This document shows, piece by piece, positions 1-9,394 of a stretch of 64,000 nucleotides of DNA. A model generated the notes under the pieces. The model worked only from the letters and a program-made list of their open reading frames with translations, did no database searches and had not been told where the DNA came from. Where the stretch lies: NCBI RefSeq assembly GCF_016429015.1, contig NZ_JAELTU010000025.1, forward strand, positions 1 to 64,000, given 5' to 3'. The translations under genes and the position numbers were made by a program. The DNA comes from Rhizobium sp. ASV20. GTDB lineage: Bacteria > Pseudomonadota > Alphaproteobacteria > Rhizobiales > Rhizobiaceae. Numbering within the stretch: position 1 is the first letter of the stretch; each line of letters begins with the position of its first letter.

Positions 1-322
1 AGCCGACGCCCGGATTGGCCACTGCCAACTCCTTGGAGAATTCGAGCGCCTCGTCGAGCGTCTCGAAGTCAACGACATAGAAGCCCAGCAATTGCTCTTT
101 CGTTTCAGCGAAGGGACCGTCGATGACGATCGGCTCATTCTTGCCCTTGCGCAGTGTGGTGGCGGCCGTCGTCGGCATCAAACGCGCGACCGGACCAAGC
201 TTGCCGGCTTCGGCAAGCGGCGTCTGCACGGCAATCAGCCGTGCCATCGTCGCGTCTTCCTGTTCCTTAGACCAGGCAAAGACGGCATCTTCGTCATTGT
301 AGCATAGGATCGCATAAAGCAT
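1..322 (-). CDS. YciI-like (DGPF domain) protein, 3' end cut by window edge
   Basis: Read from an ATG at 322, the frame stays open to base 1, so the C-terminus lies outside the window. The N-terminus reads MLYAILCYNDEDAVFAW and is followed by an IDGPFAETKEQLLGF stretch. That DGPF-ETKE signature is typical of the YciI/DGPF (PhnB-associated) family of small ferredoxin-like-fold proteins, often found with ECF sigma factors in alphaproteobacteria. The exact function of this family is mostly unknown; a sigma-factor partner would lie to the left and cannot be seen here. The family call is firm, the role is not. Confidence 0.8.
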   Translation of the reverse strand, partial: MLYAILCYNDEDAVFAWSKEQEDATMARLIAVQTPLAEAGKLGPVARLMPTTAATTLRKGKNEPIVIDGPFAETKEQLLGFYVVDFETLDEALEFSKELAVANPGVG

Positions 323-386
323 GATGGCTTCCTTCCGTTATAATGACGAAGGAATAGCATCTGCTCCGACAGGTCGCGTCAAAAAA

Positions 387-1436
387 TTATCGTTGGAAAT
401 GACCGGCTTGGCGGATGAGATCGATCAGACCGGCGACCTCGCGTAGCTGCGGCGGCTGAAGTGGCAGATCGCGGTCCGTACGCTCGACGATGACCAGATC
501 GTCATGCGGGATGACGAAGGCGTACTGCCCGCCCGCTCCCCAGGCGAAATAAGAACCTGCCGGAAGGTGAAATACGTTCCTGCCACCATTCCCGGTCGAC
601 GACGCGGCTTCGCTTGTCCACCAGAGATATCCGTAGCCCAACCCCTGATCCGCATCCGAATGAGGCGTCGTGCTCTCACGCACCCATCGCTGGGGAACGA
701 TCTGCTGACCGTCCCAGCGCCCATCATTCAGAAAGAGGAGCGCAAACCGGGCAAGGTCGCGCGCGCTCATTCGGAATATGTAAGCGGCATGGATGGATGC
801 CTCCCCAAGAAACTTGTGCTGGGCACGCGGATCGTAATCCTGCATGTCGATCTTGCGAGCGATTTCGTTTTCAAAAGCGTCATAGATCTGGGTGCCGGTC
901 GCCTTCTCGTAGATGGTTCCGAGGGCGTTGAAATCCCAGTTGTTATAATACCAGAAGGTGCCGGGCGCGTGGCTGAACCGTTGCGGCCGCGCTGCCGCCA
1001 TGGCTGGCGTCTCGTAGAGAGCCGGGTGATAGACGCCGGACCGCGCCTCAAGCAGCATCTGGATCGTCGCCTGCTTTTCCTGCGCCGATAGCGACGGCGG
1101 ATTGTCGTCGATCGCAGCCTGCTGCAGCGTCGCACTAAGATCGATCTTGCGATGTGCAACCGCAATCCCGATCAGCGCATCAAGGAGACTTTTGCGGATG
1201 GAGGCCAATTCCATCGGCTTCTCCGTATCTCCCCACTCGGCAACGACCGCCCCGTGCTGAACGACCACCACGGCGCTGACATCATGCTCGTCCGCAAACG
1301 CTTCCGCCTCAGTCAGTTTTTCCGCCGACCACCCGGATTCCTCCGGTGACAGATACTCCCATTCTGCTGAAGGAACCGTTTGTGCCATCGCTGGAGCCGA
1401 TAGCATTGCAACGAATAGCAGCGACATGAAACGCAT
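387..1436 (-). CDS. Secreted beta-lactamase-family serine hydrolase
   Basis: A 349-aa protein with an N-terminal signal peptide (residues 1-19, ending APAMAQ), so it should act in the periplasm. It belongs to the class C beta-lactamase / penicillin-binding-protein-like hydrolases (Beta-lactamase Pfam family). SIRK near residue 80 supplies the catalytic Ser-x-x-Lys, and a YYNN stretch near residue 165 supplies the Tyr-x-Asn motif. A third motif is less clear; an HLPAGSYFAWGAGGQY segment near residue 290 is the best candidate. Members include esterases, D-aminopeptidases and 6-aminohexanoate-dimer hydrolases, so the substrate cannot be named. It stands alone; the next gene on this strand begins about 1 kb upstream. 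Confidence 0.8.
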   Translation of the reverse strand: MRFMSLLFVAMLSAPAMAQTVPSAEWEYLSPEESGWSAEKLTEAEAFADEHDVSAVVVVQHGAVVAEWGDTEKPMELASIRKSLLDALIGIAVAHRKIDLSATLQQAAIDDNPPSLSAQEKQATIQMLLEARSGVYHPALYETPAMAAARPQRFSHAPGTFWYYNNWDFNALGTIYEKATGTQIYDAFENEIARKIDMQDYDPRAQHKFLGEASIHAAYIFRMSARDLARFALLFLNDGRWDGQQIVPQRWVRESTTPHSDADQGLGYGYLWWTSEAASSTGNGGRNVFHLPAGSYFAWGAGGQYAFVIPHDDLVIVERTDRDLPLQPPQLREVAGLIDLIRQAGHFQR

Positions 1437-1558
1437 AGCCGATGTCCTGTTTCAAAGTTCGTGGTGAGGTTTCAAGGAATGGAGCGTTTTCGGTAACGGA
1501 ACCCGGTACCGCTCATGGTCTCGGAAACACCAGGGTGAATGTTTTGCAGCCATTGCCT

Positions 1559-2506
1559 CTAGGCACCGTTTCGCCGAATGCTCAGAACGCCCGTCTTTGC
1601 ATCAAGCTCTGCGACCGCCCCGATGACAACACTCGCCGGGCTGTTGCCATGCCCGAGCGGCAGCCCGCCAAGTATCGGCACCTCAAGCTCCGCCAGATGT
1701 TCGCGCAGGATATCAATGACCGAAAAGCGGCGATCGAATTCGAAATTGGTGAACTGGCCGATCGCCACTCCCGCCAAGCCGCTCAAATGTCCCGCCTTGC
1801 GCAGCATGGCCATCTGACGGTCGACTTGGCCGCGATACATGCCGACCGCCTCGAGCAGCAGGATCGCGCCACGCAGATCCGGCAGCGCCCAGCCGGCGCA
1901 TGTTGCAACCGTGTCGAGATTGCCGCTGATCAACCGGCCTCGACATTGTCCACTTGTCGTCAGAGCGTAGGTCGGCTCCTCCGGTTCCGCGGCAATAACA
2001 ATGTCCTCAGCTGTCATCATCGCACGGTGCAATAGCTCGCACGTATAATCGCTGACACCCTCGTCATTGGCACCAGCAAAGAATGCTCCGTGAATGCTGG
2101 CCAATTCGCCGTTCTTCAGCACGCTGAGCAGCAAGGCCGTGATGTCGCTGAAGCCGATAACGAACTTGGGATCGCGTCGGACCGCCTCGAAGTCCAATCG
2201 ATCGGCGATGCGATACGAACCTTTGCCGCCGGTTGTAGCGAAAACAGCCCGAACATCGGGATCACGAAACGCGGCGTTGAGATCCGCTAATCGCTCCTCG
2301 TCAGTACCCGCAAGATAATCCCGCTTGCAAAAGGCATGCTCGCCGAAGTCTATGTTCAGCCCCCAGCCTTTCAGGATTTCCGCATGCCGCAGAACCCTAT
2401 CCCGGTCGGGTGAACTTGCGGGCGAAACAAAACGGACCTTGTCGCCCGGCCGCAATGGCGGCGGGATCAGGATCCGATCCGTGCTGGTCCGACTCAATGA
2501 TTCCAT
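1559..2506 (-). CDS. LD-carboxypeptidase family protein (peptidase S66, LdcA/MccF-like)
   Basis: About 315 aa from the ATG at 2506; a GTG at 2521 is an alternative start and neither has a strong ribosome binding site. PPPLRPGDKVRFVSPAS at the N-terminus, the ATTGGKGSYRIADRLD nucleophile-elbow-like segment, and VIGFSDITALLLS are hallmarks of the S66 family. This family contains cytoplasmic LD-carboxypeptidase, which trims murein tetrapeptides during recycling, and the microcin C7 immunity protein MccF. Ser-Glu-His are the known catalytic residues of the family. No microcin genes lie nearby, so murein peptide recycling or detoxification of a peptidyl compound are both possible. Confidence 0.8.
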   Translation of the reverse strand: MESLSRTSTDRILIPPPLRPGDKVRFVSPASSPDRDRVLRHAEILKGWGLNIDFGEHAFCKRDYLAGTDEERLADLNAAFRDPDVRAVFATTGGKGSYRIADRLDFEAVRRDPKFVIGFSDITALLLSVLKNGELASIHGAFFAGANDEGVSDYTCELLHRAMMTAEDIVIAAEPEEPTYALTTSGQCRGRLISGNLDTVATCAGWALPDLRGAILLLEAVGMYRGQVDRQMAMLRKAGHLSGLAGVAIGQFTNFEFDRRFSVIDILREHLAELEVPILGGLPLGHGNSPASVVIGAVAELDAKTGVLSIRRNGA

Positions 2507-2582
2507 GCCGAATTTTTGCACGAAATATCAGCGGGCGTCAGCCCGCGCGAATGCCGGTCCGATCAAGAGTTTCAGCCGCCCC

Positions 2583-4079
2583 CTAACCGCTGGTCAGGGT
2601 CCGCTTCACGGCATTTTTCCAGCCTTTCAGCTTTGCATTTCGGATCTTCTCATCCATATCCGGCTCGAACCGGCGGTCGCGCGCCCAGGCCTTGGCGAAG
2701 CCGTCCCGATCCGGCCAGACACCGGCCCGGCTGCCCGCGAGCCATGCCGCCCCAAGTGCCGTGGTTTCCAGGATGGTCGGGCGGTCGACAGGCGCATCCA
2801 GCAGATCGGCCAGTCGCTGCATCGTCCAGTCGGAGGCGACCATGCCGCCGTCAACACGCAGCACCGTGTCTTCGCCGCTGCCGTTGCGCCAATCCTTGTG
2901 CATCGCATCGAGAAGATCGCGCGATTGATAGCAGACCGCCTCCAGCGCCGCGCGGACAATTTCCTCCGGGCCAGTATTGCGGGTCAGCCCGAAGATCGCA
3001 CCGCGCGCATCCGGATCCCAATGGGGGGCGCCAAGGCCAGTGAAGGCGGGCACCAGATAGACCTCCTGAAGCGGGTCAGCCTTGGCCGCGAGATCGCCGG
3101 AATCGGAGGCGCGCTGGATCGCCTTCAGGCCATCCCGTAGCCACTGCACGGCGGCGCCTGCGATGAAGATCGAGCCTTCGAGCGCGTAGGTCGTCTTGCC
3201 GTTCAGCCGATAGGCAATGGTCGTCAGCAGGCGGTTCTTGGAGCGCACCATATCGGCGCCGGTGTTGAGCAATGCAAAGCAACCCGTGCCATAGGTGGAT
3301 TTCATCATGCCGCGCTCGAAGCAGGCCTGGCCGATCGTCGCCGCCTGCTGATCGCCGGCAACACCGAGGATCGGGATTGCGGCGCCGAAGAGCGATGGAT
3401 CGGTCACGCCGAAATCGGCGGCGCAGTCCTTCACCTCCGGCAGCATAGCCGCCGGCACGCGCAGGATATCCAGCAGCTCCTCGTCCCACTCATTGCTGGC
3501 AATATTGTACATCAATGTTCGCGAGGCATTGGTCGCGTCCGTGGAGAATTTCTTGCCTCCCGTCAGTCGCCAGATGAGGAAGGCATCGATCGTGCCGAAG
3601 CAAAGCTCGCCCTTTTCGGCCCGCGCACGCGCGCCCTTCACATTGGTGAGCAGCCAGGAAAGCTTGGTGCCGGAGAAATAGGGATCGAGCAGCAGACCGG
3701 TGCGGCGGGTGAACAGCTTTTCGAGATCCTGCCGCTTGAGCTTGTCGCAATAGCTCGCCGTGCGGCGATCCTGCCAGACGATGGCATTGTGGATCGGTTT
3801 GCCGGTCTCGCGATCCCAGACGACGACGGTCTCGCGCTGGTTGGTAATGCCGAGTGCCGCGATATCCTTGGCGGTGATGCCGGCTGCTTCGATGGCCTTG
3901 CGAACGGTCGCGAGGACGGTGGACCAGATTTCTTCCGGATCGTGCTCCACCCAGCCCGGCTTCGGGTAATGCTGGGCGAACTCCCGCTGCCCGACACCGG
4001 CAACCTTCATCTTGCCGTCGAAAACGATAGCCCGCGTTGACGTCGTCCCCTGGTCGATCGCCAAGACATAACCGCTCAT
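2583..4079 (-). CDS. glpK: Glycerol kinase
   Basis: A 498-aa FGGY-family kinase that phosphorylates glycerol to glycerol 3-phosphate in the cytoplasm. The start ATG at 4079 gives [20 protein letters not shown] and has a good GGAGG upstream; a longer frame to 4145 lacks support. Typical GlpK signatures follow: [37 protein letters not shown], and the ATP-binding stretch GALEGSIF-like [10 protein letters not shown] and [10 protein letters not shown]. Length fits the family exactly. It is transcribed away from the 3-hydroxybutyrate dehydrogenase gene, with about 230 bp between them holding repeated GCAAAACGAA elements. No glpF or glpD lies in the window. Confidence 0.97.
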   Translation of the reverse strand: MSGYVLAIDQGTTSTRAIVFDGKMKVAGVGQREFAQHYPKPGWVEHDPEEIWSTVLATVRKAIEAAGITAKDIAALGITNQRETVVVWDRETGKPIHNAIVWQDRRTASYCDKLKRQDLEKLFTRRTGLLLDPYFSGTKLSWLLTNVKGARARAEKGELCFGTIDAFLIWRLTGGKKFSTDATNASRTLMYNIASNEWDEELLDILRVPAAMLPEVKDCAADFGVTDPSLFGAAIPILGVAGDQQAATIGQACFERGMMKSTYGTGCFALLNTGADMVRSKNRLLTTIAYRLNGKTTYALEGSIFIAGAAVQWLRDGLKAIQRASDSGDLAAKADPLQEVYLVPAFTGLGAPHWDPDARGAIFGLTRNTGPEEIVRAALEAVCYQSRDLLDAMHKDWRNGSGEDTVLRVDGGMVASDWTMQRLADLLDAPVDRPTILETTALGAAWLAGSRAGVWPDRDGFAKAWARDRRFEPDMDEKIRNAKLKGWKNAVKRTLTSG

Positions 4080-4119
4080 GCATTCCTCCCGATTTTTCGT
4101 CCGACCAACAGATACGCGA

Positions 4120-4151
4120 GCAAAACGAATGTGAAAAGAAAGCAAAACGAA
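4120..4151. promoter_or_regulatory. Direct repeats GCAAAACGAA upstream of glpK, candidate operator
   Basis: GCAAAACGAA occurs exactly at 4120-4129 and 4142-4151. The start-to-start distance of 22 bp is about two helical turns. An AT-rich inverted repeat (AAATTTT/AAAATTT, 4150-4156 and 4162-4168) overlaps the second copy. Tandem sites on one DNA face suit a DeoR-type regulator such as GlpR, which commonly controls glycerol genes, but the assignment to GlpR is inference. Confidence 0.4.
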
Positions 4152-4308
4152 ATTTTTATCGAAAATTTGCTTTCCTGATCACGCCATCGTGGCCGGCCGC
4201 GCCACAAAAGAACCTGACGGCGATACGATTGCCATGTTCGCGGGTTTGGGACTAGGCTTTAGCGCTTTTGCGTTGCAGCAGAAAGCTGCGCTGTCCAAGG
4301 AGAACATA

Positions 4309-5085
4309 ATGGCAAGAACAGTTGTCGTCACCGGTTCCACCAGCGGTATCGGCCTCGCCATCGCGGCGGCCTTCGCCGCCAAGGGTGATAACGTCGTCAT
4401 CAACGGTTTCGGAAAGCCGGAAGAAATCGACGCGATCAAGGATAGGCTGGAAGCATCGGGCGGCGGCAAGGTGGTCTATCATCCGGCCGACATGACGAAG
4501 CCCGCCGAGATCGCCGATCTGATCGCAACAGCCAACTCCACCTTCGGCGGCGTCGATGTTCTCGTCAACAATGCCGGAATCCAGCATGTCGAGAAGATAG
4601 AGGATTTCCCGATCGAGAAGTGGGATCAGATCATCGCGATCAATCTCTCCAGCTCCTTCCACACCATGCGCGCCGCCATCCCGCTGATGAAGGCGAAGAA
4701 ATACGGCCGCATCATCAACATCGCCTCGGCGCACGGCCTGGTCGCCTCCCCGTTCAAATCAGCCTATGTCGCGGCAAAACATGGTATACTCGGCCTGACC
4801 AAGACGGTGGCGCTCGAGCTTGCCGAATTCGGCGTCACGGTGAACGCCATCTGCCCCGGCTATGTCCTGACCCCGCTCGTCGAAAAGCAGATCCCGGACA
4901 CAGCCAAGGCGCGAGGAATGACCGAGGAGCAGGTAAAGAACGAGGTCATCCTCAAGGCTCAGCCCACGCATGAATTCGTCAAGGCCGAGGAGATCGGCGC
5001 TCTTTCGCTTTACCTTGCAAGCGACGAGGCACGTCAGGTGACCGGCACACACGTCTCGATTGACGGTGGCTGGACCGCGGCATAA
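4309..5085 (+). CDS. bdhA: 3-hydroxybutyrate dehydrogenase (SDR family)
   Basis: A 258-aa short-chain dehydrogenase that interconverts D-3-hydroxybutyrate and acetoacetate with NAD, a step of polyhydroxybutyrate breakdown. The start at 4309 follows AAGGAG by six bases. The N-terminus has the TGSTSGIG cofactor loop, NNAG is near residue 90, the catalytic Ser is in IASAHGLVASPFKSAY, and YVAAKHG carries the Tyr-x-x-x-Lys pair. The C-terminal part, with EQVKNEVILKAQPTHEFV and a VSIDGGWTAA end, is typical of bacterial BdhA and its length is standard. It is divergent from glpK and 71 bp ahead of xdhA; a shared transcript with xdh is possible but not shown. Confidence 0.93.
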   Translation: MARTVVVTGSTSGIGLAIAAAFAAKGDNVVINGFGKPEEIDAIKDRLEASGGGKVVYHPADMTKPAEIADLIATANSTFGGVDVLVNNAGIQHVEKIEDFPIEKWDQIIAINLSSSFHTMRAAIPLMKAKKYGRIINIASAHGLVASPFKSAYVAAKHGILGLTKTVALELAEFGVTVNAICPGYVLTPLVEKQIPDTAKARGMTEEQVKNEVILKAQPTHEFVKAEEIGALSLYLASDEARQVTGTHVSIDGGWTAA

Positions 5086-5156
5086 CCATATGCGGTTAGG
5101 GCCGGATTCGCGTCAGCACCTCCGGCCCCGACAAACGAATAAAAAACGGGAACGAC

Positions 5157-6626
5157 ATGAGCGACAGCATCCGCTTTATCCTCAACGGCGAGGATATCAC
5201 GCTATCCAACCTGCGCCCCACCGAGACGCTGCTCGATTTCCTGCGCCTCCAGCGGCGCTTGACGGGAACCAAGGAAGGATGTGCGGAGGGCGACTGTGGC
5301 GCCTGCACGGTATTGGTTGGCCGCCTCATCGATGGCGGGCTTCAATACGAGTCCGTCAATGCCTGCATCCGCTTTGTCGGCTCCCTGCACGCAACCCATG
5401 TCGTCACCGTCGAGCATCTCGCGGCCCGCAACGGCACGCTGCATCCGGTGCAACAGGCAATGGTCGATTGCCACGGCTCGCAATGCGGCTTCTGCACGCC
5501 GGGCTTCGTCATGTCGCTCTATGGCCTCTGGCTGACGACGGAAAAGCCGAGCCGCGCCCAGATCGAAAAGTCGCTCCAAGGCAACCTCTGTCGATGCACG
5601 GGCTACGAGCCAATCGTCAAGGCGGCCGAGCAGGTCAGCCAGAAGCGGCCAAGCGCCCTCTTCGATCCGCTGGAAATGACGCGGGCAGACATCATCGCCC
5701 GTCTGTGGGCCATGCAGGGCGGCGATACCATTATCATTACCGAGGGTGAGGACCGCCTGATCGTCCCCGGCTCCGTTGCCGCGCTGGCGCAAGTGCTGGC
5801 CGAGGAGCCCAACGCAACCGTCGTCGCTGGTTCCACAGACGTCGGCCTGTGGGTCACCAAGCAGATGCGTCGGCTGAATCCGGTCGTCTTCATCAACCAT
5901 CTGACAGATCTGCAGAAGATTACGGTTGAAGATGCGGGTCTGACCATCGGCGCCGGCGTCAGCTACAGCCGCGCCTTCACCGTGATCGCGGAAAAAATCC
6001 CGGCTCTTGCCAACCTCATTAACCGCATCGGCGGCGAGCAGGTACGCAACATGGGCACCATCGGCGGCAATATCGCCAACGGTTCGCCGATCGGCGATAG
6101 CCCGCCGCCGCTGATCGCCCTTGGCGCCACCGTCAAGCTTCGCTCGGCAGCCGGCACCCGCACCCTGCCGCTGGAAGATTTCTTCATCGACTATGGCAAA
6201 CAGGACCGCAATCCCGGCGAATTCGTCGAGAGCATCTTTGTCCCCTACCCGGCCGACCATGTGCATTTTGCCGTCTACAAGATCACGAAGCGACGCGATG
6301 AGGATATCACCGCCGTGCTCGGCGCTTTCCATCTGACGCTGGACGATGCCGGCAATGTCGCCGATATCCGCATCGCCTTCGGCGGCATGGCCGGCACGCC
6401 GAAGCGCGCCCGCACGGTCGAAGCCGAACTGGTCGGCAAGCCATGGACAGAGGCAATCGTTACCGCCGTTCGCCCCGCTTTCGATGCGGACTACAAACCA
6501 TTGAGCGATTGGCGCGCCACCGCCGAATACAGGCAGCTGACCGCGAAAAATCTGCTCCTTCGCTTCTACCTGGAAACGGCCGGCGCGCCGCAGGAACTGA
6601 AGCGCTTTGCGGCTGAAGAGGCCTGA
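5157..6626 (+). CDS. xdhA: Xanthine dehydrogenase small subunit (2Fe-2S and FAD)
   Basis: A 489-aa subunit of the cytoplasmic XdhAB complex, which oxidises hypoxanthine and xanthine to urate. The N-terminal ferredoxin-like domain shows GCAEGDCGAC (Cys 42, 47, 50), the helical [2Fe-2S] domain shows CGFCTPG and CRCTGY, and the region after about residue 190 is the FAD-binding domain with VVAGSTDVGLWV and GTIGGNIANGSPIGD. The xdhB start is three bases after its stop, so the two are translated as a pair. The usual third gene xdhC (cofactor insertion chaperone) is not in this window. Confidence 0.96.
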   Translation: MSDSIRFILNGEDITLSNLRPTETLLDFLRLQRRLTGTKEGCAEGDCGACTVLVGRLIDGGLQYESVNACIRFVGSLHATHVVTVEHLAARNGTLHPVQQAMVDCHGSQCGFCTPGFVMSLYGLWLTTEKPSRAQIEKSLQGNLCRCTGYEPIVKAAEQVSQKRPSALFDPLEMTRADIIARLWAMQGGDTIIITEGEDRLIVPGSVAALAQVLAEEPNATVVAGSTDVGLWVTKQMRRLNPVVFINHLTDLQKITVEDAGLTIGAGVSYSRAFTVIAEKIPALANLINRIGGEQVRNMGTIGGNIANGSPIGDSPPPLIALGATVKLRSAAGTRTLPLEDFFIDYGKQDRNPGEFVESIFVPYPADHVHFAVYKITKRRDEDITAVLGAFHLTLDDAGNVADIRIAFGGMAGTPKRARTVEAELVGKPWTEAIVTAVRPAFDADYKPLSDWRATAEYRQLTAKNLLLRFYLETAGAPQELKRFAAEEA

Positions 6627-6629
6627 GCC

Positions 6630-8969
6630 ATGGACAAATCAACTCTCGAAGAAACCAAGGTCGTCATCAACGGATCCATGCACGGATCGTTGCGCCATGA
6701 TTCCGCACATAAGCATGTGACCGGAGCCGCCGACTATATCGACGATATTCCCGAGCCCGCAGGATTGCTGCACGGTGCGCTTGGCCTTTCCGACCGCGCC
6801 CATGCTGAGATCGGCGGTATCGACCTTTCTGCCGTCAAAGCCTATCCGGGCGTCGTCTGGGTCTTTACCGGCGCCGATATCCCCGGCGTCAACGACACCA
6901 GTTCCAACGGCATGCATGACGAACCGCTGCTTGCCGAAGCCAAGGCCGAGTTCCACGGCCAGCCGATCTTCGCCGTCATCGCCGAAACCCGCGATGCCGC
7001 CCGCCGCGCGGCCCGGCTTGCCAAGATCGATTATCGCGACTTGCCGCATTGGAGCGATATCGACGGCGCCCTCGCCAATGGCTCACCGCTCGTTTACGAG
7101 CCGATGACCTTGAAGCGCGGCGAGCCCGAGACCGAGATGGCAAACGCCAAGCATCGGATCAAGGCGCAGATGCGCATCGGCGGTCAGGAGCATTTTTATC
7201 TAGAGAGCCATATTGCCCTGGCGATCCCCGGCGAGGACGATGAAGTCGCCGTCTGGTCGTCGACGCAGCATCCGAGCGAAATCCAGCACATCGTCGGCCA
7301 TGTCCTCGGCATTCCCTCCAACGCAGTGACCGTCAACGTCCGCCGCATGGGCGGTGGCTTCGGCGGCAAGGAAACGCAGGGCAACCAGTTTGCAGCGCTC
7401 GCAGCCGTCGCCGCCAAGAAGCTCGGCCGTGCCGTAAAATTCCGGCCCGACCGCGACGAGGACATGAGCGCCACCGGCAAGCGGCACGATTTCCTCGTGG
7501 ATTACGAAGTCGGCTTCGACGACGAAGGCCGCATCCACGCCGTCGATGCCACCTATGCCGCGCGATGCGGCTTCTCGTCCGATCTTTCCGGCCCGGTCAC
7601 CGACCGCGCGCTATTCCATGCGGATTCCAGCTATTTCTACCCGCATGTGCATCTGGTCTCGAAGCCGCTGAAGACGCACACCGTCTCCAACACCGCCTTC
7701 CGCGGCTTTGGCGGTCCGCAGGGCATGGTCGGCGGCGAACGCATGATCGAGGAGATCGCCTATGCGCTCGGCAAGGACCCACTGGAGGTTCGACGCGCCA
7801 ATTTCTACGGCCAGCCGGGCTCCGGCCGGACGCTGACCCCCTACCATCAGGAGGTCACCGACAACATCATCAACCGCATCGTCGATGAACTGGAACAGAC
7901 CTCCGACTATCAGGCGCGGCGCAAGGCCATCATCGAGTTCAACCGCTCCAGCCGCTTCATCCGCAAGGGGATTGCGCTGACGCCAGTGAAATTCGGCATC
8001 TCCTTCACCATGACCGCCTTCAATCAGGCAGGCGCGCTGGTCCATATCTATCAGGATGGCTCCATCCACCTGAACCATGGCGGCACCGAAATGGGGCAAG
8101 GCCTCTATACGAAGGTGGCGCAGGTCTTGGCCGACAGCTTCCAGGTCGATATCGACCGGGTGAAGATCACCGCGACGACAACGGGCAAGGTGCCGAACAC
8201 CTCGGCCACGGCAGCGTCGTCCGGCTCCGACCTGAACGGCATGGCCGCCTATGATGCAGCCCGGCAGCTCAAGGAGCGGCTCGTCGCCTTCGCGGCGGAA
8301 AAATGGGGCGTCGGCGCTGAGCAGGTACAGTTCCTGCCCAACCGCGTGCGCGTCGGCGAGGACGAAATTCCCTTCCCGGATTTCGTCAAGCAGGCCTATT
8401 TCGCCCGCGTCCAGCTGTCGGCTGCCGGCTTCTACAAAACCCCCAAGATCCATTGGGATCGCAAGGCCGGCCGCGGCACGCCCTTCTATTATTTCTCCTA
8501 TGGCGCCGCCTGCTCGGAAGTGTCGATCGATACGCTGACCGGTGAATATCTGATCGACCGGGCCGATATCCTTCATGACGTTGGCCGCTCCCTCAATCCG
8601 GCCATCGATATCGGCCAGGTCGAGGGCGCTTTCGTGCAAGGAATGGGCTGGCTGACCACCGAGGAGCTCTGGTGGGATGCCAAAGGCCGGCTGCGCACCC
8701 ACGCCCCGTCGACCTACAAGATCCCGCTCGCTTCCGACCGGCCGAAGATCTTCAATGTCCGTCTTGCCGAATGGTCGGAAAATACCGAAGCCACCATTGG
8801 TCGCTCCAAAGCTGTCGGCGAGCCGCCTTTCATGCTCCCGATTTCGGTGCTGGAGGCGTTATCGATGGCGGTCGCCAGCGTCGCGGACTACCGCGTCTGC
8901 CCGCGCCTCGATGCGCCGGCAACGCCGGAGCGGGTGCTGATGGCAGTCGAACGGCTCAAAGCCATGTGA
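6630..8969 (+). CDS. xdhB: Xanthine dehydrogenase large subunit (molybdopterin binding)
   Basis: A 779-aa molybdenum subunit. It carries GGGFGGKE near residue 245 (molybdopterin contact), AFRGFGGPQGM near 355 with the substrate-orienting Arg, and VGEPPFML with the catalytic Glu at residue 731. The start ATG is at 6630, directly after xdhA. A hairpin terminator follows about 65 bp downstream, so the xdhAB transcript probably ends there. Partner of xdhA; it supplies urate to PuuD encoded 1.9 kb downstream. Confidence 0.96.
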   Translation: MDKSTLEETKVVINGSMHGSLRHDSAHKHVTGAADYIDDIPEPAGLLHGALGLSDRAHAEIGGIDLSAVKAYPGVVWVFTGADIPGVNDTSSNGMHDEPLLAEAKAEFHGQPIFAVIAETRDAARRAARLAKIDYRDLPHWSDIDGALANGSPLVYEPMTLKRGEPETEMANAKHRIKAQMRIGGQEHFYLESHIALAIPGEDDEVAVWSSTQHPSEIQHIVGHVLGIPSNAVTVNVRRMGGGFGGKETQGNQFAALAAVAAKKLGRAVKFRPDRDEDMSATGKRHDFLVDYEVGFDDEGRIHAVDATYAARCGFSSDLSGPVTDRALFHADSSYFYPHVHLVSKPLKTHTVSNTAFRGFGGPQGMVGGERMIEEIAYALGKDPLEVRRANFYGQPGSGRTLTPYHQEVTDNIINRIVDELEQTSDYQARRKAIIEFNRSSRFIRKGIALTPVKFGISFTMTAFNQAGALVHIYQDGSIHLNHGGTEMGQGLYTKVAQVLADSFQVDIDRVKITATTTGKVPNTSATAASSGSDLNGMAAYDAARQLKERLVAFAAEKWGVGAEQVQFLPNRVRVGEDEIPFPDFVKQAYFARVQLSAAGFYKTPKIHWDRKAGRGTPFYYFSYGAACSEVSIDTLTGEYLIDRADILHDVGRSLNPAIDIGQVEGAFVQGMGWLTTEELWWDAKGRLRTHAPSTYKIPLASDRPKIFNVRLAEWSENTEATIGRSKAVGEPPFMLPISVLEALSMAVASVADYRVCPRLDAPATPERVLMAVERLKAM

Positions 8970-9032
8970 TGCTGTAAGAGCGGCGGCCTCTCAGGCATGT
9001 CGTCGCTCCTATGCATCGAGGTTTGCGACAAT

Positions 9033-9063
9033 AAAAAAGGCGCTCATCCGAGCGCCCTTTATT
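9033..9063. terminator. Bidirectional intrinsic terminator between xdhB and a small convergent gene
   Basis: Stem GGCGCTC (9039-9045), loop ATCC, stem GAGCGCC (9050-9056). An A-run (9033-9038) precedes it and CTTTATT follows it. The uninterrupted T-run appears when read on the minus strand, so it should work best for the gene at 9089-9292, and more weakly for xdhB. Confidence 0.85.
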
Positions 9064-9088
9064 CATAAGCATCCAGTGGTCTTCGCGC

Positions 9089-9292
9089 CTATCGAAGCCG
9101 GTTATCCTCATAACGCGGCTCGCGCCCGTCGAGAAAGCCGATATCGCGCTTCACCCGATCAGGAACCTCATCCAGATCGAGCTCAGGCAACGGCTCGCCC
9201 GAGCGTGCGAAAACCTGCGACAGCGCTTCCAGAATACGCGCCAGAACCGTGGGCCTGGCTACTTCCATTTGCTCCACGACACTGCAATCCAT
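9089..9292 (-). CDS. Small DUF1127-like hypothetical protein
   Basis: A 67-aa protein with an acidic middle and a basic, Arg-rich tail. The segment LDEVPDRVKRDIGFLDG resembles the L-x-D-x-x-x-R-D-I-G core of DUF1127 proteins, small regulators common in rhizobia and sometimes RNA-associated, but the usual N-terminal part differs. It is divergent from the LysR gene, sharing about 100 bp of promoter space, and is followed by an intrinsic terminator, both of which favour a real gene. Function unknown. Confidence 0.6.
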   Translation of the reverse strand: MDCSVVEQMEVARPTVLARILEALSQVFARSGEPLPELDLDEVPDRVKRDIGFLDGREPRYEDNRLR

Positions 9293-9394
9293 AACGACAC
9301 CTCAATTAAATCAACGATATGAATTGCAGTTTGCCGATAAAAGTGCTGATATTCCAATGGAACTATCATCTGCATAGATAAAGAGAGCTTATCC

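Noticed and set aside
2531-2546. GCGGGC-GTCA-GCCCGC hairpin after glpK as a terminator
   Set aside because: Short stem without a U-run on either strand; it may help end transcription but cannot be called an intrinsic terminator.
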